Assembly (NCBI GenBank): GCA_016869895.1 | Contig: VGDC01000141.1 | Location: 1-5,705 of the forward strand | Direction of reading: 5' to 3' | Source: Alphaproteobacteria bacterium | GTDB taxonomy: Bacteria > Pseudomonadota > Alphaproteobacteria > Rickettsiales > VGDC01 | DNA: 5,705 bases | Shown: positions 4,900-5,705 of the stretch, in pieces | How the letters are laid out: every line of letters starts with the position of its first letter | How positions within the stretch are numbered: the stretch's first letter is position 1 | The notes under the pieces: generated by a model | Seen by the model: only the letters and a program-made list of their open reading frames with translations | The model's database searches: none | What the model was told of the DNA's origin: nothing | Program-made: the position numbers and the translations under genes

Positions 4900-5705
4900 G
4901 TGGCTAACCGCCACTTGCCTGATAATCACCGCGTCTCTGCCTTTCAGCGCAGTGGCGCAGGAAGCGACCGACCGCGAAAAGCTGAAAAGCAATCTGGAAA
5001 GCACCCTGCAAGCCTTGGAGACCGCCTCGAAGGAGAACAAGGCCATCGAGGCGCAGAAATCCAAGGTGGACAAGGAGCTTGAGAACCTGCAAGGCGAGCT
5101 GGTGGACATCGCGGCGACGATGAAATCCCGCGAGAAGCTGCTCATTGATTTAGAAGACAACAACGCCCGCCTGAGCGAGCAGGAATCCGCCCTCTCCGCT
5201 GACCTGAAAAACCGCGAGGGCGAGCTGGACAAGATGTTGATGAGCATGATGAAACTCAGCATCGTGCCGCCGGAGATGGTGCTGGCCATGCCCGGTGATT
5301 TCAACGAGACGCTGCATACCGCCAAGGTGCTGGGGTTGACCTCCTCCGCCATCAAGACTCAGGCCGAAAAGCTGAAAACGCAGCTGGAAGAAGCCCATGC
5401 CCTGCGTGAACGCATCGCCGAGCAGCGCGGCAAGATCGCCAAAGAGCAAGAAAACCTGCAAAAGAACCAGAAATCCCTCACCGCCAAGCTCGAGAAGCGC
5501 GGCGAGATGCAGGAGAAACTCTCCAGCGAACATGCCGAGCGCGAAAAGGCGGTGAAGAAGCTGGCGCAGGACTCCCAAAGCCTGAAAGACCTGCTGGCCG
5601 ATTTGGAAAAACGCCACGCCGCCGATGAAGCCCGCGCCAAGAAACTGGCGATGACGCCAGCGGCCAAACCCGCCGCGCCCAAGCCTGCCTCCCGCGTGCC
5701 GACCT
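4892..5705 (+). CDS. envC: EnvC-family murein hydrolase activator, N-terminal part (3' end cut by window)
   Basis: The frame starts at ATG 4892 and has no stop through the window end; 271 codons are visible. A Sec signal peptide (MREWLTATCLIITASLPFSA) with probable cleavage after AVA (20-22) predicts periplasmic export. Residues of about 25-120 and 152-250 are heptad-like, Lys/Glu/Leu/Gln-rich coiled coil. Between them is VPPEMVLAMPGDFNETLHTAKVL (125-147), matching the conserved PPE...L block separating the two coils in EnvC-like proteins. An Ala/Pro-rich linker begins at about 254 (TPAAKPAAPKPA), just before the window ends. The LytM/M23 domain expected in this family is beyond the window, so its degenerate (activator) or catalytic state cannot be seen. 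EnvC is recruited by FtsEX and activates septal amidases for daughter-cell separation. The start overlaps the gpmI stop (ATGCGTGA), with GGAA at 4881-4884 as a weak ribosome binding site. Confidence 0.87.
   Translation, partial: MREWLTATCLIITASLPFSAVAQEATDREKLKSNLESTLQALETASKENKAIEAQKSKVDKELENLQGELVDIAATMKSREKLLIDLEDNNARLSEQESALSADLKNREGELDKMLMSMMKLSIVPPEMVLAMPGDFNETLHTAKVLGLTSSAIKTQAEKLKTQLEEAHALRERIAEQRGKIAKEQENLQKNQKSLTAKLEKRGEMQEKLSSEHAEREKAVKKLAQDSQSLKDLLADLEKRHAADEARAKKLAMTPAAKPAAPKPASRVPT

Noticed and set aside
3181..5355. A very long minus-strand open frame (724 codons) opposite gpmI and the envC-like gene.
   Set aside because: It lies entirely opposite two well-supported genes on the plus strand. 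GpmI has every catalytic motif intact, and the EnvC-like product has a signal peptide and coiled coils. The antisense product is a Gly/Ala/His-rich mirror of their codon use with no recognisable domain. Long antisense frames are common opposite GC-rich genes.

Overview
The window looks like part of an alphaproteobacterial chromosome of moderately high GC. The evidence is gene order: nadD, rsfS and rlmH lie in a row and are followed by gpmI and an EnvC-type murein hydrolase activator. From general knowledge, this neighbourhood (nadD-rsfS-rlmH ahead of envC, with a ctpA-type protease usually next) is typical of Alphaproteobacteria. I cannot name a genus. No transposase, integrase, tRNA, rRNA or CRISPR array is visible.

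Layout. Bases 1-255 hold the AT-richer end of an open frame that ends in a single hydrophobic helix. It is open at the window edge and has no recognised family. Bases 269-856 are nadD (NAD synthesis). A candidate sigma70-type promoter overlaps its 3' end. rsfS (ribosome silencing factor) follows at 927-1331. The 116-base gap after it holds three small hairpins and a perfect DnaA-box 9-mer. rlmH (23S rRNA pseudouridine-1915 N3-methyltransferase) occupies 1448-1909 and ends at a strong hairpin that also serves the gene converging from the other side. That gene (1949-2302, minus strand) encodes a small two-EF-hand lipoprotein. Diverging from it across about 120 bases is a multi-pass TraX-family membrane protein (2423-3235). 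A 23-base inverted repeat sits in the short gap before gpmI (3310-4899, cofactor-independent phosphoglycerate mutase). The stop of gpmI overlaps the start of the envC-like gene (4892 to the window end), which is cut before its expected LytM/M23 domain.

How it fits together. The plus-strand genes are mostly housekeeping: NAD supply, ribosome maturation and hibernation, lower glycolysis and cell-wall splitting at division. The EF-hand lipoprotein and TraX-like genes form a divergent accessory pair between rlmH and gpmI, and they are the least ordinary part of the window. I see no convincing undescribed multi-gene system. The points most worth a second look are this pair, the structured rsfS-rlmH gap with its DnaA box, and a possible 17-codon leader frame coupled to rsfS.
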